NCBI GenBank assembly: GCA_030737875.1
Contig: CM060926.1
Span: forward strand, 168,229,079 to 168,293,078
Reading direction: 5' to 3'
DNA: 64,000 bases
Source of the DNA: Allium sativum
Taxonomy: Eukaryota > Streptophyta > Magnoliopsida > Asparagales > Amaryllidaceae
Position 1 is the stretch's first letter. Each line of letters begins with the position of its first letter. This document shows, piece by piece, positions 36,196-47,899 of the stretch. Under the pieces are notes generated by a model. The model made no database searches. It had not been told where the DNA came from and saw nothing but the letters and a program-made list of their open reading frames with translations. Made by a program: the position numbers and the translations under genes.

Positions 36196-37476
36196 TTGTA
36201 AGAGATATGCATAATACTCTCGGCATGTAACAGGAGTATCATTCTCATTACGACTATTTAGATCCCAACCATTATTTCCATATGGTAATAAAAGCAGATA
36301 CTGTAAAGGATCATAACAGCCATGTGTCTTTGGTACTCTCATAAGATGTCCAGATAATGTTTGCACAACTATATCTCTACCATTTATGATGCTTCTCTCA
36401 TCGCCTACCACTATTCCTGCAACTTGCGAAGCTGTTGGAAATGAATATTGTCGCTGTAATGGTTGTTCCTTAATTATAAATCTACAATCATGAATTGAAG
36501 GAAGCTGTGAAACTCGACGAAAATTTTGAGCAAAATTATTATTTTTGTCTAATATATATTGTAACTTTTCCAGTGTTCTTCTATTTAGCTCCTCGTTTTC
36601 TGCCATACGATTTTCAATTTCATGATCAGTGTCATATATATACAACTGCAAAAACCTTGGCCTACTTCCTTCTGGGGGCAATAAACTACCAATATTGTGA
36701 TATATACATCCTTGAGCACGGAAAGTATAGACTCCATCTCTTCCATTTGCCAAATTTTCATCAATATGAACTCCCATTGAAGTGAATGAAAATGCATGAT
36801 TGTATGATCGAATATTTCTTCTAAAGTGAACACCATCATTACTTGTGTCTGTGTAAAGGTTGAAGAGCTCAATTGGTGAGTGCAACAGGGGTAGCTTAGT
36901 TCGTCCATTCTCGCAGCATAGAGAATATGTTTCATGTTCAAATATTTTTGCTGAGCAGTGCGGACAAAATTTTGGTTGTTGTAATGAATGTTTTCGAAAT
37001 TCAACGTGATCTTTGAAATTCTTTGCAACGTTATGAGTTCTTATATGTGTTCGCCTTGGTTGTTGGCTTTGTATTTGACTATCATTTTCCATATTTTGTC
37101 GCCTTTGTTGATAGCGATCTCGACGGCGAGCTAGATTTTGTTCTCTTTCTTCTGTAGACATTGTTTCTCTTTGTTCTCTTTGTCTTTGACGACTTCTCTC
37201 TTGACGGTAATGATGATACTCCTCATTTATATGACCATTTGTGTTACTTGAGTTATTTGTCTCTATAACCATCATTTCATTTGAATTGCCACTTGAAGAC
37301 GTATTTTGAAGCATTTCTCGTCGTAATCTATAAGCATGACGACGTCGAGCTAGGTATGTCTGCCTTTCCTCCGATGTCATATTTTGTCGTCGTTCTCTCG
37401 CTCTTAACCTATTAAGTTCTCTTTGTTCATCGGTTGAAGCATGTGCTCTTCTATTTTGCCTTCTTTGGCCGTTCAT
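36196..37476 (-). pseudogene. Helitron amino-terminal domain, exon 1
   Basis: The frame starts at ATG (37476) with an arginine- and glutamine-rich region of repeated ARRR-type blocks (residues 1-140, SEERQTYLARRRHAYRLRR and variants), then a zinc-finger-like CPHCSAKIFEHE...CC and the Helitron-like N domain (GCIYHNIGSLLPPEG, QLYIYDT, and GNNGWDL near the end). It reaches an intron donor after LLQ at 36196. No stop lies inside this exon. The basic repeat region may bind DNA. Confidence 0.9.
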
Positions 37477-39380
37477 TTTTGCTATACAACTGTGTTATAA
37501 ATACAAATATCTTTAATAATATAACTCTAAATTTATCAACTATGCACAAATTTATCAACTGAACATTAACGACAGAAAAATATAAAGATCATATCAGTCC
37601 TTAATTAATGCAGATGTAAATGGAAAAAAGTCCAAATATAAAGTACAATTACAATAACGCTAAAAACATATAATTGCCATACTAAAAATGATAAAATGTA
37701 TTTATTAATAAAATATTTCTGGTTGATTATCTTCTTTGTCACCACCCATTTTCCTCCATATGCGTTATCTGTAAAAAAAAAAAAGAGAATGTTTAGATAA
37801 TACAATTAAACAATGAATATTTTATATTTTGAAAAATATATATTTGTATGCACTTACCACCGCAGAAGTGAAAGCTACATCCCTACCATACTCATCTATT
37901 ACCGAGGTATGTTGATTGTTGGGCGATTGCTCTTGCACATTGTTATTGTTTTCCACCAGTGCATCCTTGGATGGTGTTGTATTATCTTGAAGAATTTTTT
38001 TTTTTATCGGATTGTTTAGCATCCATTGTTTGGTCTACAATTTGTTTGTAATTAACAATCTAATCCTTTTAATAAAAATAAAATATTTTAATTACCAAAA
38101 TGGTTTGTGATATTAATAACTAATGGTGTGTCTGTGGTATCCGGTAATATTTAAGCACATGCACTGAAAATTAGTTGTTGAGTAAATAAAACACATGCAC
38201 TGAAAATTGCAAATGCACTGAAAATTGCATGTAAATAAAAATAACAATATTGCATATGCACTGAAAATTATTTTCTTTAGTTTAAACAATATTGACATAT
38301 GTTATTCAAATTAGCCGTTGAGTAAATAAAACACATGCACTGAAAATTGAATGTAGCGATTGCAAAACTGTATTAAATATTTAAGCATTTTGTTAAGAGA
38401 CACGTCAAATTTTCCATGCTACATGAAGTACATGTTTTTATTAGACAAAATTTATTACTTTATTTGCATACGTTTGGTTTTAAATTAATTATCGGTAGAT
38501 TTCTCCTATTTTGGTAGGAGGTGCACTATCACTTTTTTGGTCATAATCACATTCTATTTTTTGGTCACATAATCACATCCCAATTTGTGGACATGCATCT
38601 TTGAAATACCCTTCTACAAATAGATGGTAAACTTACGACTTTTAAGGACATTAGGAATGCAGGTTTACAAATTTTAGCAAGCACCATAAATATGCAGCAT
38701 TAGTAAACTAAACCAAATGGATTAACATCTTTTAACGACATTAAGAACACATGACACAGGATTACAAAGTTTACCAAGCACCATAAATATGCAGTATTAG
38801 TAAACTACACCAAATTAAGTCCAACGAAAAATCACTTGTGCTAAAGAAAATAAACTGTAATTGACTTGTATAACGTAAAATTTTGTCGTTGTAAGTGGTA
38901 ACAGACGAAACAATAAAAAAGTTTCATATGAAAATATGTTAAATTTATCATTATTGCAAAATTTACATTAGATCATTATATGCAAATATAAAATGCAGTG
39001 GATGTTAATTTTATAACGTATAAAGGTAGTTCACTCTGGATAAATGCAGGTTGAGGGTGTGAGGTTTAGAAGATTAGTCATTTAATTCGTCTGTGACATG
39101 GAAGTAGTTTCCCTATTTCTAAATTATTTTTTTTCTTTGAATATTTTTCCGTAAATTCCAAGCTTGCCTAATTTATTCCCTGTTTATCCATTACATATAC
39201 TACTACAAAGTAGGATTGATATGTTACATATGAATTAAAAACTACCAATGAATGCATAAAATTACGTCAATAAATTAAGTAGAACGTATAAGCAAAAGGA
39301 ATAAATGCGGAGTAAATTTTTTGAAAGAAACTGAATACAAATTTGGAATTAAAGAAAACAAAACTGTAATAGTACCTTGT
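37477..39380. other. Helitron 5' leader, first part, with short repeats
   Basis: Non-coding and AT-rich. GCACTGAAAATT occurs five times in 38130-38350, and a ~100-bp direct duplication (CAAGCACCATAAATATGCAG, then ATTAGTAAACTA) lies at about 38636-38825. I see no RPA-like or other accessory gene. Confidence 0.6.
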
Positions 39381-41000
39381 AATTTTATAGGTTACATAAT
39401 TACAGATCTGAATTAAGGTTATGTATTAAGAAAAATATATGGTTAGCAAATAGGTTAGTACAAATATATGGTTATGAAAGAAAAATGATAATACTAACCT
39501 CTCTATTACCACTACTACCACTAACTGGATATTGTTGAGTGGAAATATAGAGAATTATATATGGTTAAATATTTAATAGACAAAAGGATATTACACGATC
39601 CGTATAAATTTAACATTATTCCACCATCATGTTAATTATGGTGTTAAATCATTGGATTATATATTTGTAATTATACTGATGGTAATAGTGGTCTGACAAA
39701 ATGGTGTTTTATAAAACATTGAAATCAAGGTTATAACATTTCCACCATCATGTTGTTTTGTATAATCAATATTAATCTGATATTAATATTGTTAAATTAT
39801 ATATCTTGAAAAACATTGAAATGTTTTGGTAATACATTTTCAAATTTATTATTATATATTTGTAATTATATACAAAACATCATCAGTATAAATTTATGGT
39901 GTTAAATTATATATAACATTTCCTAGAAAAAATTATGATGTTAAATTTATGGTGAATAATTAACAATATTAATGTTAAATTTATACTGTATTAATATTAT
40001 AATTATGCATGATTACAAATATATAATGATTGAAATTTAACATGAGTCTCTATATGGTTAGTAAATATCCTTTTGTCTTAATATTAAGAAAAATATGGTT
40101 AGCAAACTGAGAAAATGATTTTTATACTGATGTTCAAAATGTATTAATCTTGGATTATCAAATTTGCATGATTAAATATTTATATTGTTGAGAATATAAA
40201 TTTAACAATATTACCATCAGTATAATTACAAATATATAATTTTTCTAGGAAATGTTATAACCTTGATTTCAATGTTTTATAAAACACCATTTTGAACATT
40301 GAAATCAAAATGTATTAATCTCTCTACACCATCAGTATAAATTTAACACCATAAATTTATACTGATGGTCTTAATATTGTTAATTATGCATGATTACAAA
40401 TTAATATTGTTAATGATTTTGGAAATGTTAGTGGTAATATATCAACATGATGGTGGAAATGTTATTAATATCAATGTTATCTTATTACCATCATGTGGTA
40501 ATAATGTTAGTGGTAATATATAAATTTAACCATTAGCCTGGTTAAATTATATTTCAATATTAATCTGATATTTATAATTTATGATGTTTTGTATAACATT
40601 TCCAACATCATAAATTTAACAATATTACCACTAACCTCTATTACCATGATGTATCTTATTTCCACCATCAGTATAATTACAAATATATAATTTTTATACT
40701 GATGTTTTATAAAACATCAGTATTCAAATATTAATCAAGGAAATAAGATAACATTTTGAAAAATGATGTATAAATTCAACAGTATATGTTAAATTTCAGT
40801 CAAGGAAATGTTATAAATCCGTATAAAGATTAATACATAACCATATTAGCATCAATATAACACCATAATTAGCACTAATTATATATGGAATATCAATATT
40901 ATAACCTTAATAGCGAATAAATCAAGGAAAATGATTACCATCAATATAAATTTAACATGAGTCTCTATATGGTTAGTAAATATCCTAATTATGGTTACAT
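39380..41000. repeat. Mosaic of shuffled AT-rich words in both orientations
   Basis: The stretch is built from a few short words, such as ACCATCAGTATAAATTTAAC, GGTTAGTAAATATCC, GTGGTAATAT and ATTACAAATATATAA, repeated directly and inverted without fixed spacing. Examples are a perfect 46-bp inverted pair (39698-39743 with 40248-40293), an 18-bp perfect hairpin (40328-40369) and a 37-nt direct repeat (40034-40070 and 40949-40985). No gene is present. Confidence 0.8.
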
Positions 41001-42308
41001 AATTACAGATCTGAAAAATAATGATAAATTCTCTACATGTGTATTTTCTTTCTTAACTTTCAAGTTAAATAGAGGTTATGTGTAGGATTACCATTATGGA
41101 AAGAGTTGCCTCAAAGGTAATAAAATTCCAAATCTAATTCAATGAATCAAAGTCGGCATTTCAAACATTTGTAATGTTGTGCTATCTGGATTTAAAAAAT
41201 GGACATACTAATTGACTTATATAATGTAAAATCTAGTACGTATGAAAAGTTTAGCAAGACAGGGAGGAAGAGAGTAGAGCATAAAGCGAAAAACTAAAAT
41301 ATAAAGTGAAGTTTACCTTAATTGATAAGCTTTTGTGTAATAGCTCGAAGACTGAAAAGGAACAATGGAGAAGTTGGTTTGTGAGATTGAGGAAAAGAAG
41401 ACGGGACTCTGTATTTATAATTGAGAGTTATTTCACAGGGTTTTATCGAAAATATTTGGAAATATGATGACCTGGCAACAAAGGAGGAAACAAATTAGTG
41501 CATATGTAAACAATTTGCGACAACAAAGAAGGAAACAAATTAGTGCATATGTAAACAAATTGCGTATGTAAACAAATTAGTGCATATGTAAACAAATTTA
41601 AGATATTAGTGCATGGTATAGAGGAAATTTAGGATATCAGTGCGTAAAGGATTTAAGGTCTGGTAATAGTGCGTAAAGGAAGTCAAAATATGATTGATGG
41701 AAGCTTAAAAGAAAAAAAAATTATGATACTCTGTAATTTGATTTAGGATATTCCTTTACGTCTGGTAATATTGAGTAAATTTAGGATATTCCTTTACGTC
41801 TGGTAATAGTGGGTAAATTTTTATGATACTCTGTAATTTGATTTCCTTAATTAAATCATTAAATATGATTGATGGAAGCTTAAAAGGAAAAATTGTAGAA
41901 AGAAGAGCAAAGCAAAGCTTAAAAGGAAAAATTAGTGCGTATGCCAACGTCAAATCTGAATGTAGAAGACTCTGGAGATTTAGTTTGATTGAAACTTTTC
42001 CGGTTGAAGCTGGAAACATGAAGAAGACGTATGGATCTGGTTGTATGTTATGTGGTTTTACGTATTTTTAAGGAAATAAATTCTAGTATGTTGGTTATGG
42101 TATTTTTGGATAAGATAGAGTAATTAAAGGAAACAAATTCTAGTATGCTGGTTATGGTATTCTTAGATAAGATAGAGTAATTAATGCCGATGCAATATAT
42201 TATGAAGTCAGTATGGTTTTTTTCCAAATATTTTAAGGGGCATTTTCGTCAGTTTGCGTGTACATCAAAAAAGTGTGACACCAAACCTATTCCAACTATT
42301 ATTAAAGA
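41001..42308. other. Helitron 5' part with local tandem repeats
   Basis: Repeats include ACAAATTAGTGCATATGTAA units (about 41490-41600), a doubled GATATTCCTTTACGTCTGG unit (about 41730-41850) and two ~57-bp units with AAATTCTAGTATG (42072-42184). No gene is recognised. Confidence 0.6.
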
Positions 42309-43128
42309 TAAAGTAAAGCAAAATTTTATGGATATATTAAGAGGAATAATATTCTAAGATGTAGTATGATACCATTGAAATAACCAGTTATGGTTAATAC
42401 GTGACACCAGCAACAGATGAATAAACTCCCTTCCTTACCCCTTAAGTTTCTACGCAAGTACAGTCTTGCACATGCCACTCTATTCTATATTAGCTCTTCC
42501 AGCTAACCCATATAGGAAAGGAAAACACAAGCTGCAAACCTACCAGCTACCTACGCTGTAAACATCATGTGAGGGACATTTTTCTCATCTGAATTCTCCT
42601 TCACTTATATATACAAGTACGGAACTTCATCATTTTCTTCTTTTTCCAGGATGAACACACAACTTCTCTTCTTTCTACTGTAATTCTTGAACCTCCCTTT
42701 AAAATCAATGAACAAAATAATGCAAACATCCCTTCCTCTTTGCAATCAAACCCAACTTTGTTTATTCTAAAACAAAGAAGAAAGCACGTGAGACCCCAAT
42801 CCTTTTTCGTTCAGCTTATATATGCAAATCCAAGCCTACATTTAACGAAACCCACCCTCCTACATGTGTATAAACGAAATAAAATGAGACCAGCACACGC
42901 TGGCGCAATGGAGTTCTTGTGTCAGGCCACTCAAGGCGGCGGTGCAGTTCGAAGTCAGTGTATCGAGGTGCAGACAGTCAAAGTTGTAGTGGAGAGTAGT
43001 ATTGAAACTTAGTGGAGGGGAGGTAATGTAGCAAGGTGGCGCACTAGGGTTGCGCGAGTGGCGGGGTTGCTCCAAGGTCAGGCTTAGGCGATAGGGTGTG
43101 ATGCCATGGTCGGAGTTCGTGCAGTGGG
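42309..43128 (+). repeat. Giant LTR D, piece 3 of 5
   Basis: Continues LTR D after the Helitron. A TATA-like CTTATATATACAAG (about 42604) precedes a pyrimidine-rich stretch, and the sequence turns GC-rich towards 43100, in the same order as in LTRs A and B. It could hold the LTR's promoter. Ends at the copia insertion. Confidence 0.5.
43124..43128. repeat. Copia target duplication, left
   Basis: GTGGG, identical to 47900-47904. Confidence 0.9.
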
Positions 43129-43424
43129 TGTTAGTACAAAAACTGACAGTGCTCTTAAGATAATATAAATGCAATCCGCAAAGAAAAATGACTCTTAAGA
43201 AGGAAAATACTTTTTTTCTTATTAACTTCTCGTAGCTACATAAGAGTCTTATATATAGACTTATTACAGCAGGAAACTAGGAGAAAAATTCAAACTAAAC
43301 AAAGTAAGAAAAATTAAACAAACTAATAAATAGCAGAACGAGTCTTATGCAAAATATCCCTTGAATATACTCAAGTTATTAATTCCAGCTGTAACAGATA
43401 GGCCTAGTTTGCCACCTTCCAACA
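43129..43424 (-). repeat. Copia 3' LTR
   Basis: 296 bp, TGTTAGTACAAA to CTTCCAACA on the plus strand; identical by eye to 47604-47899. The element's minus-strand orientation makes this the 3' LTR. Confidence 0.95.
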
Positions 43425-43433
43425 CTCTCCTTC
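43425..43433 (-). other. Copia polypurine tract
   Basis: GAAGGAGAG on the minus strand directly before the 3' LTR. Confidence 0.8.
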
Positions 43434-43436
43434 AAA

Positions 43437-44913
43437 CTAGGCCTTGTGCTCTCCTTCACATCTAACTTCCTTCACTCCAAGTATCTCTCGCATCTTCATG
43501 AAACTTTTAAATGACAAAGGTTTAGTAAAAATGTCAGCCACTTGTTCGAGAGTATGACAGTAAACCAGCTCCACCGTTCGATGCTTAACATGCTCTCTAA
43601 TAAAATGAAATCTTGTGTCAATGTGTTTGCTCCTTCCATGTTGCACTGGATTTTTGGCAAGCTTGATTGCTGATTTATTGTCCACGTAAATTGTTACTGA
43701 ATCATGATGCGGCTGCTTCATTGCTGCTAACAAATTCTTCAACCATATCGCTTCACACACCGTGGAGGCAGTTGCAACATATTCTGCCTCACAAGAAGAT
43801 AAAGCCACAATACTTTGTTTCTTTGATGACCAAGAAAAAGCAGTTGATGATCCAAAAAATACATATCCAGTAGTGCTTTTCTTTTCAATGGGGTCTCGTC
43901 CCCAATCACTATCCGAATAACCTTTAAGTTCAAACGTCTCCCCGCATGTGTAATATAACCCAAAATTCAAAGTTCCTTTCACATATCTTAGGATTCGCTT
44001 TGCTGCTTGCCAATGTGACACCATTGGCCTCTCCATATAGCGACTCAGTAGGCTCACTGCATATACAATATCTGGTCTTGTTGTTGTAAGATATCGTAGA
44101 CTTCCAATCAAGCTTTTGTAGTAAGTTGGATCAATTGCATCTCCTTCACCTTCTACGGATATAATTTGATTTGATACAGCAGGTGTATTAACTGCTGTAC
44201 AATTGCTCATTTTGAACTTCTCAAGTATCTCTTTCATATACTTTTTCTGCGAAAGAAAGATTCCAGCTGCATTCTGATATACCTGGATGCCTAAGAAATA
44301 TGACATAAGCCCATTGTCTGTCATTTCAAATTCCTTGAACATATTTTTTTTGAAATGAATAAACATATCTTCATTATTTCCTGTGAATAATAAATCATCC
44401 ACGTAAACACATAACACCATGAATCCTCCGTTTGTGCCTTCTTTTATATACACTGAGTGTTCATATGTGCATTGCTCAAAGCCATCTTTTTTGAGATATC
44501 CATCTAACCTTGAGTTCCAAGCTCTAGGGGCTTGCTTAAGCCCGTATAATGCTTTTTTAAGACGATAAACTTTGCTCTCCTCTCCAGCCACATGAAAACC
44601 TTTCGGTTGTTGAACATACACCTCCTCTTCAAGGATTCCATTAAGAAATGCTGATTTAACATCAAGTTGGTATATCTTCCATGTATTAGATGCTGCAAGA
44701 GAAATAATTAGTCGTATAGTATCAAAACGGACCACCGGGGCAAATACTTCATCATAATCAATTCCGTAACGCTGTCGATATCCTTTCACCACAAGTCTTG
44801 CCTTGTAACGATCGATACTACCATCTCCTGTTCGCTTGATCTTATATACCCATTTGACCTCGATTGCTTTATGATGAGGTGGAAGTTCAGTAAGTGTCCA
44901 AGTGTTATTTTTT
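43437..44913 (-). pseudogene. Copia reverse transcriptase and RNase H
   Basis: After the frameshift in a T run (44908-44913) the frame is open to the stop beside the polypurine tract. It contains the RT start region (WVYKIKRTGDGSIDRYKARL), QLDVKSAFLNG, the catalytic YVDD in LCVYVDDLLFTGN, GSLRYLTTTRPDI, and RNase H motifs (GYSDSDW, SSCEAEY, YVDNKSAIKLA, HIDTRFHFIRE). This part copies RNA into DNA and removes the RNA. The visible catalytic residues are intact; only connection to the upstream frame is lost. Confidence 0.92.
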
Positions 44914-45445
44914 CGAGTGCATGGATTTCTTCTTTCATCGCAAGCTTCCAACAATCAATTTTATTTGCCTCTTCAAAACTTAATGGTTCATAGTCAGTAA
45001 ATAAACATAGCATGTTTGATTCACTGTTTTCATCAAAATGGATCTCACTAGTTGCTTCATATAAATCATTCAAATTTCTCATGCGTATTGGAGGAGATGA
45101 ACAAGTAGTATCAGTACCTTGCGATTGCTGGCCTGAATCTGAACTAGCATCCTCAGTAATTTGTGGAGTTGCTATTATAGACAATGGATTTGTAGCAATT
45201 GTATCTGCTTGTTCTTGATATTCTTCATAATCATCTAGCTGGAAATTTGTCGCTGTGTCTTGATTCCTCCAGTCCCATTTAGCTGCCTCATCAAAAACAA
45301 CATCTCTACTAATCAGTAATTTATTTGTCACTGGATTAAATAATTTGTAGGCTTTTGAATCTTCACTATAGCCTACAAATATACATCTTACACCATGATC
45401 ATCAAGCTTAGTCCGTTTTGCTTCAGGTATTTGAGCATATGCAAT
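44914..45445 (-). pseudogene. Copia integrase end and linker to RT, broken on both sides
   Basis: This continues the integrase frame after the TGA at 45446-45448 and includes IFVGYSEDSKAYKLFNPVTN, usual in copia integrase tails, then an acidic, serine-rich linker and the start of RT (WKLAMKEEIHALEK). The frame is lost at the T run 44908-44913, where one base appears to be missing. Confidence 0.85.
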
Positions 45446-46745
45446 TCAACCAAAAACTTTTAAATGTGACACATTTGGTTTGATCCCACTCCATGCTTCA
45501 AGGGGAGTCATAAGTTGAACACTCTTTGTAGGACTTCTATTTAGTAGATACACAGCACATGTTGCGGCTTCCGCCCAGAATTGTTTCGGTAACATTTTTT
45601 CTTTGAGTAGTGTTCGGGTCATGTTTAAAATTGTGCGATTCTTTCTCTCGGCGACGCCATTTTGCTGCGGGGTGTAAGCTGCAGTAAGTTGGTGCTTAAT
45701 CCCATTATTTCGACAAAAAATTTGAAAAGCCGTGGAAGTGTATTCCCCTCCGCGATCAGATCTTATAGCTACAATTTTCAAGGCTTTCTCATTTTCAACA
45801 AATGTTTTGAAAGTCTTAAACACTTCTAAGGCAGCGGATTTCTCTTTAAGAAAGTAAATCCAAATTTTCCTACTAAAATCATCAATAAATGTAATAAAAT
45901 ATTTATTACCTCCCACCGACAATGGTGCAAATGGCCCACATATATCAGTATGAATGAGCTGCAATGGCTTTGTGGCTCTCCATTTTTCTTCAGTAGAGAA
46001 AGGTTGTCGTGCCTGCTTCCCAAGAATACACGTCGGACAAATGCTTGTCAATGAATCAATGTTTGGTAAACCTTGCACCATGTTATTCTTTTTTAACAGC
46101 ATCAAACCTTGTAAATAAAGATGTCCATAACGCAGATGCCATTTTTCAGTTTCATGCTCTATGCGAGAAGCAAGGCAATGTACTTTCATTGTATTTAAAT
46201 GTAAAGGAAACATGCGGTTAGATGACATTTCAACTCTTGCAATTAATTTTCTGTCTTTAGTCCTCAACTCTAAATGCTTCCCTTCTATGTGAATCATATG
46301 ACCTTTTTCAATAAGTTGGCCAATACTCAAAATATTGCTTTTCATGTTTGGTATGTAATATACATCAGAGATAATAGCAGTGGAATAATCTTTCTGATGA
46401 ATAATTACATTTCCTGTTCCAGCAATTTGAAGGTTAGAATCATCTCCTAAACTAACAGTTTTTCCTGCATGAACTTCTAACTCCGCAAAAAATTCTCTTT
46501 TTCCGCACATATGGTTGCTTGCTCCCGAATCTAGATACCAAACATTGCCTCCTTCTAGAGTCTCTTTACTGGCAGCATGAAACATAATGTTTAATGAGCT
46601 ATTAAAATTTTTGTCACAAAGCTTAACATCCGTTGTAAGCTCTTTCCGTTCATTTTCAACAAATAGCAAAGTTGGTTCCAATTCCTCCCCTGACTCTTCT
46701 TCAACAAAATTAGCCATATTTTCATTTTTACTCTGACAGTTAGGA
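45446..46745 (-). pseudogene. Copia protease and integrase
   Basis: The segment follows the Gag frameshift and ends at TGA (45446-45448). It shows the protease site in WYLDSGASNHM, the GAG-pre-integrase zinc site (RYGHLY, then CPTCILGKQ), and the integrase D-D-E triad in IHTDICGPF, RSDRGGEY and NGVAERKN. The stop falls just after LKVFG, where a cysteine codon is expected, so TGC or TGT to TGA is likely. Confidence 0.92.
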
Positions 46746-47567
46746 TGCATAATGACCATATTGCTGGCAATTCCAACATTTCACATGCATTCGCCTATTA
46801 CCGGAACTTTCTCCTCTTCCCCGCATGGAACTATTTCGGCCTCCTCTGCCGCGAGGAATAAGACCTCCACGCCCTCTTCCTCGATATGCTCCATTTCCTT
46901 GGACAGCATATTCAGATTTGAGAGCTTGCTCTGTATGGGCAATATCCCCATTTTTTCGAACCCGTAATTCATGTACACGAAGTGATCCGAGCAGTTCTTC
47001 CGTGCTCATTGTTTCTACGTTTTTTGATTCTTCAATAGCCGCGATGACATAATCAAAGTTGGTTGTTAAAGACCGCAACATCTTCTCATTCACTCGTTTA
47101 TCTTCCAGTGTTTCTCCATTCCTTCGCATTTGGTGAACAATTGCAATCAATCTAGAGTGATAATCAGACACCATCTCACCTTCCTTCATTCGAGCTTCTT
47201 CAAATTCACATCTCAGTGTCTGTAGATGTGCCCTTTTAACTCGATCTACACCTTTAAAAATGATCCCTAGCTTGTCCCATACCTCCTTGCTAGTAGTATC
47301 CTCTGAGATCTTCTCAAATATATCATCCTCCAAACCTTGATAAAGGAAAAATAAAGCTTTTTTATCCTTTTTTCGCTGATCAGCAAGAGTTTTCTTTTTC
47401 CCTGCATCATAAGCTTGTTCCTGTTCGGGTGTGGGTTCAACATAACCGTTGCTCACTACATCCCATAGATCATGCGATCCGAACAATGCTTTAAACTGAA
47501 TGCACCATTTCCCATAATTATCTTTTCGGAGCACAGGAATCTGAAGTTGTACTAAGTCTGAAGCCAT
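46740..47567 (-). pseudogene. Copia Gag, frameshifted in the zinc knuckle
   Basis: The ATG at 47567 lies 20 bp after the primer site. The protein has a UBN2-type Gag domain (LRKDNYGKWCIQFKALFGS to about residue 200), then an arginine-glycine-rich stretch (GRGRGG, RGRGGR) and the start of a CCHC knuckle (CWNCQQYGHYAS). One extra base before 46740 shifts the frame and gives a stop inside the knuckle, so the last cysteine and all of Pol are out of frame. No slippery site is visible, so I read this as a mutation. Confidence 0.92.
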
Positions 47568-47587
47568 TTCCTATCCTGATCGACCAC

Positions 47588-47600
47588 GGCTCTGATACCA
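47588..47600 (-). other. Copia primer-binding site (initiator tRNA-Met)
   Basis: TGGTATCAGAGCC on the minus strand, three bases from the 5' LTR. Confidence 0.9.
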
Positions 47601-47603
47601 AGC

Positions 47604-47899
47604 TGTTAGTACAAAAACTGACAGTGCTCTTAAGATAATATAAATGCAATCCGCAAAGAAAAATGACTCTTAAGAAGGAAAATACTTTTTTTCTTATTAA
47701 CTTCTCGTAGCTACATAAGAGTCTTATATATAGACTTATTACAGCAGGAAACTAGGAGAAAAATTCAAACTAAACAAAGTAAGAAAAATTAAACAAACTA
47801 ATAAATAGCAGAACGAGTCTTATGCAAAATATCCCTTGAATATACTCAAGTTATTAATTCCAGCTGTAACAGATAGGCCTAGTTTGCCACCTTCCAACA
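47604..47899 (-). repeat. Copia 5' LTR
   Basis: 296 bp, identical by eye to 43129-43424. Confidence 0.95.

Larger units (their letters stand above)
32522..42308 (-). mobile_element. Decayed autonomous Helitron
   Basis: On the minus strand the 5' end is TCTTTAATAATAGTTGG, preceded by A (plus-strand GA at 42307-42308 then T). The 3' end lies past the helicase, where a GC-rich hairpin zone (32558-32574 and neighbours) closes with CTCG followed by T at 32522-32525, one base off the CTRR rule. Between them, in order, are a long non-coding leader (about 4.8 kb), the Helitron amino-terminal domain, the HUH Rep domain and a Pif1-like helicase. At 9.8 kb it has the size of plant autonomous Helitrons. 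Several stops and frameshifts show it is dead. The outer ends are my inference; the coding core is certain. Confidence 0.7.
43129..47899 (-). mobile_element. Recent Ty1/copia retrotransposon, minus strand
   Basis: The 4771-bp element has two 296-bp LTRs that look identical, a 13-nt initiator tRNA-Met primer site, a polypurine tract and a perfect GTGGG duplication. The order Gag, protease, integrase, reverse transcriptase, RNase H defines Ty1/copia; the RT region (VYRLKKALYGLKQAPRAW) resembles the Ivana/Oryco lineage, tentatively. Despite the identical LTRs, the coding region has two frameshifts and one nonsense codon. It sits in LTR D. Confidence 0.95.

Noticed and set aside
36585..37028. 147-codon minus-strand frame
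   Set aside because: It is a shadow of the Helitron amino-terminal exon in another frame.
46740..46760. Programmed frameshift between copia Gag and Pol
   Set aside because: Copia elements of this kind normally use one frame, no slippery heptamer is visible, and the shift destroys the zinc knuckle.
47588..47600. tRNA-Met gene fragment
   Set aside because: The match is limited to the 13 nt expected of a primer-binding site next to an LTR.
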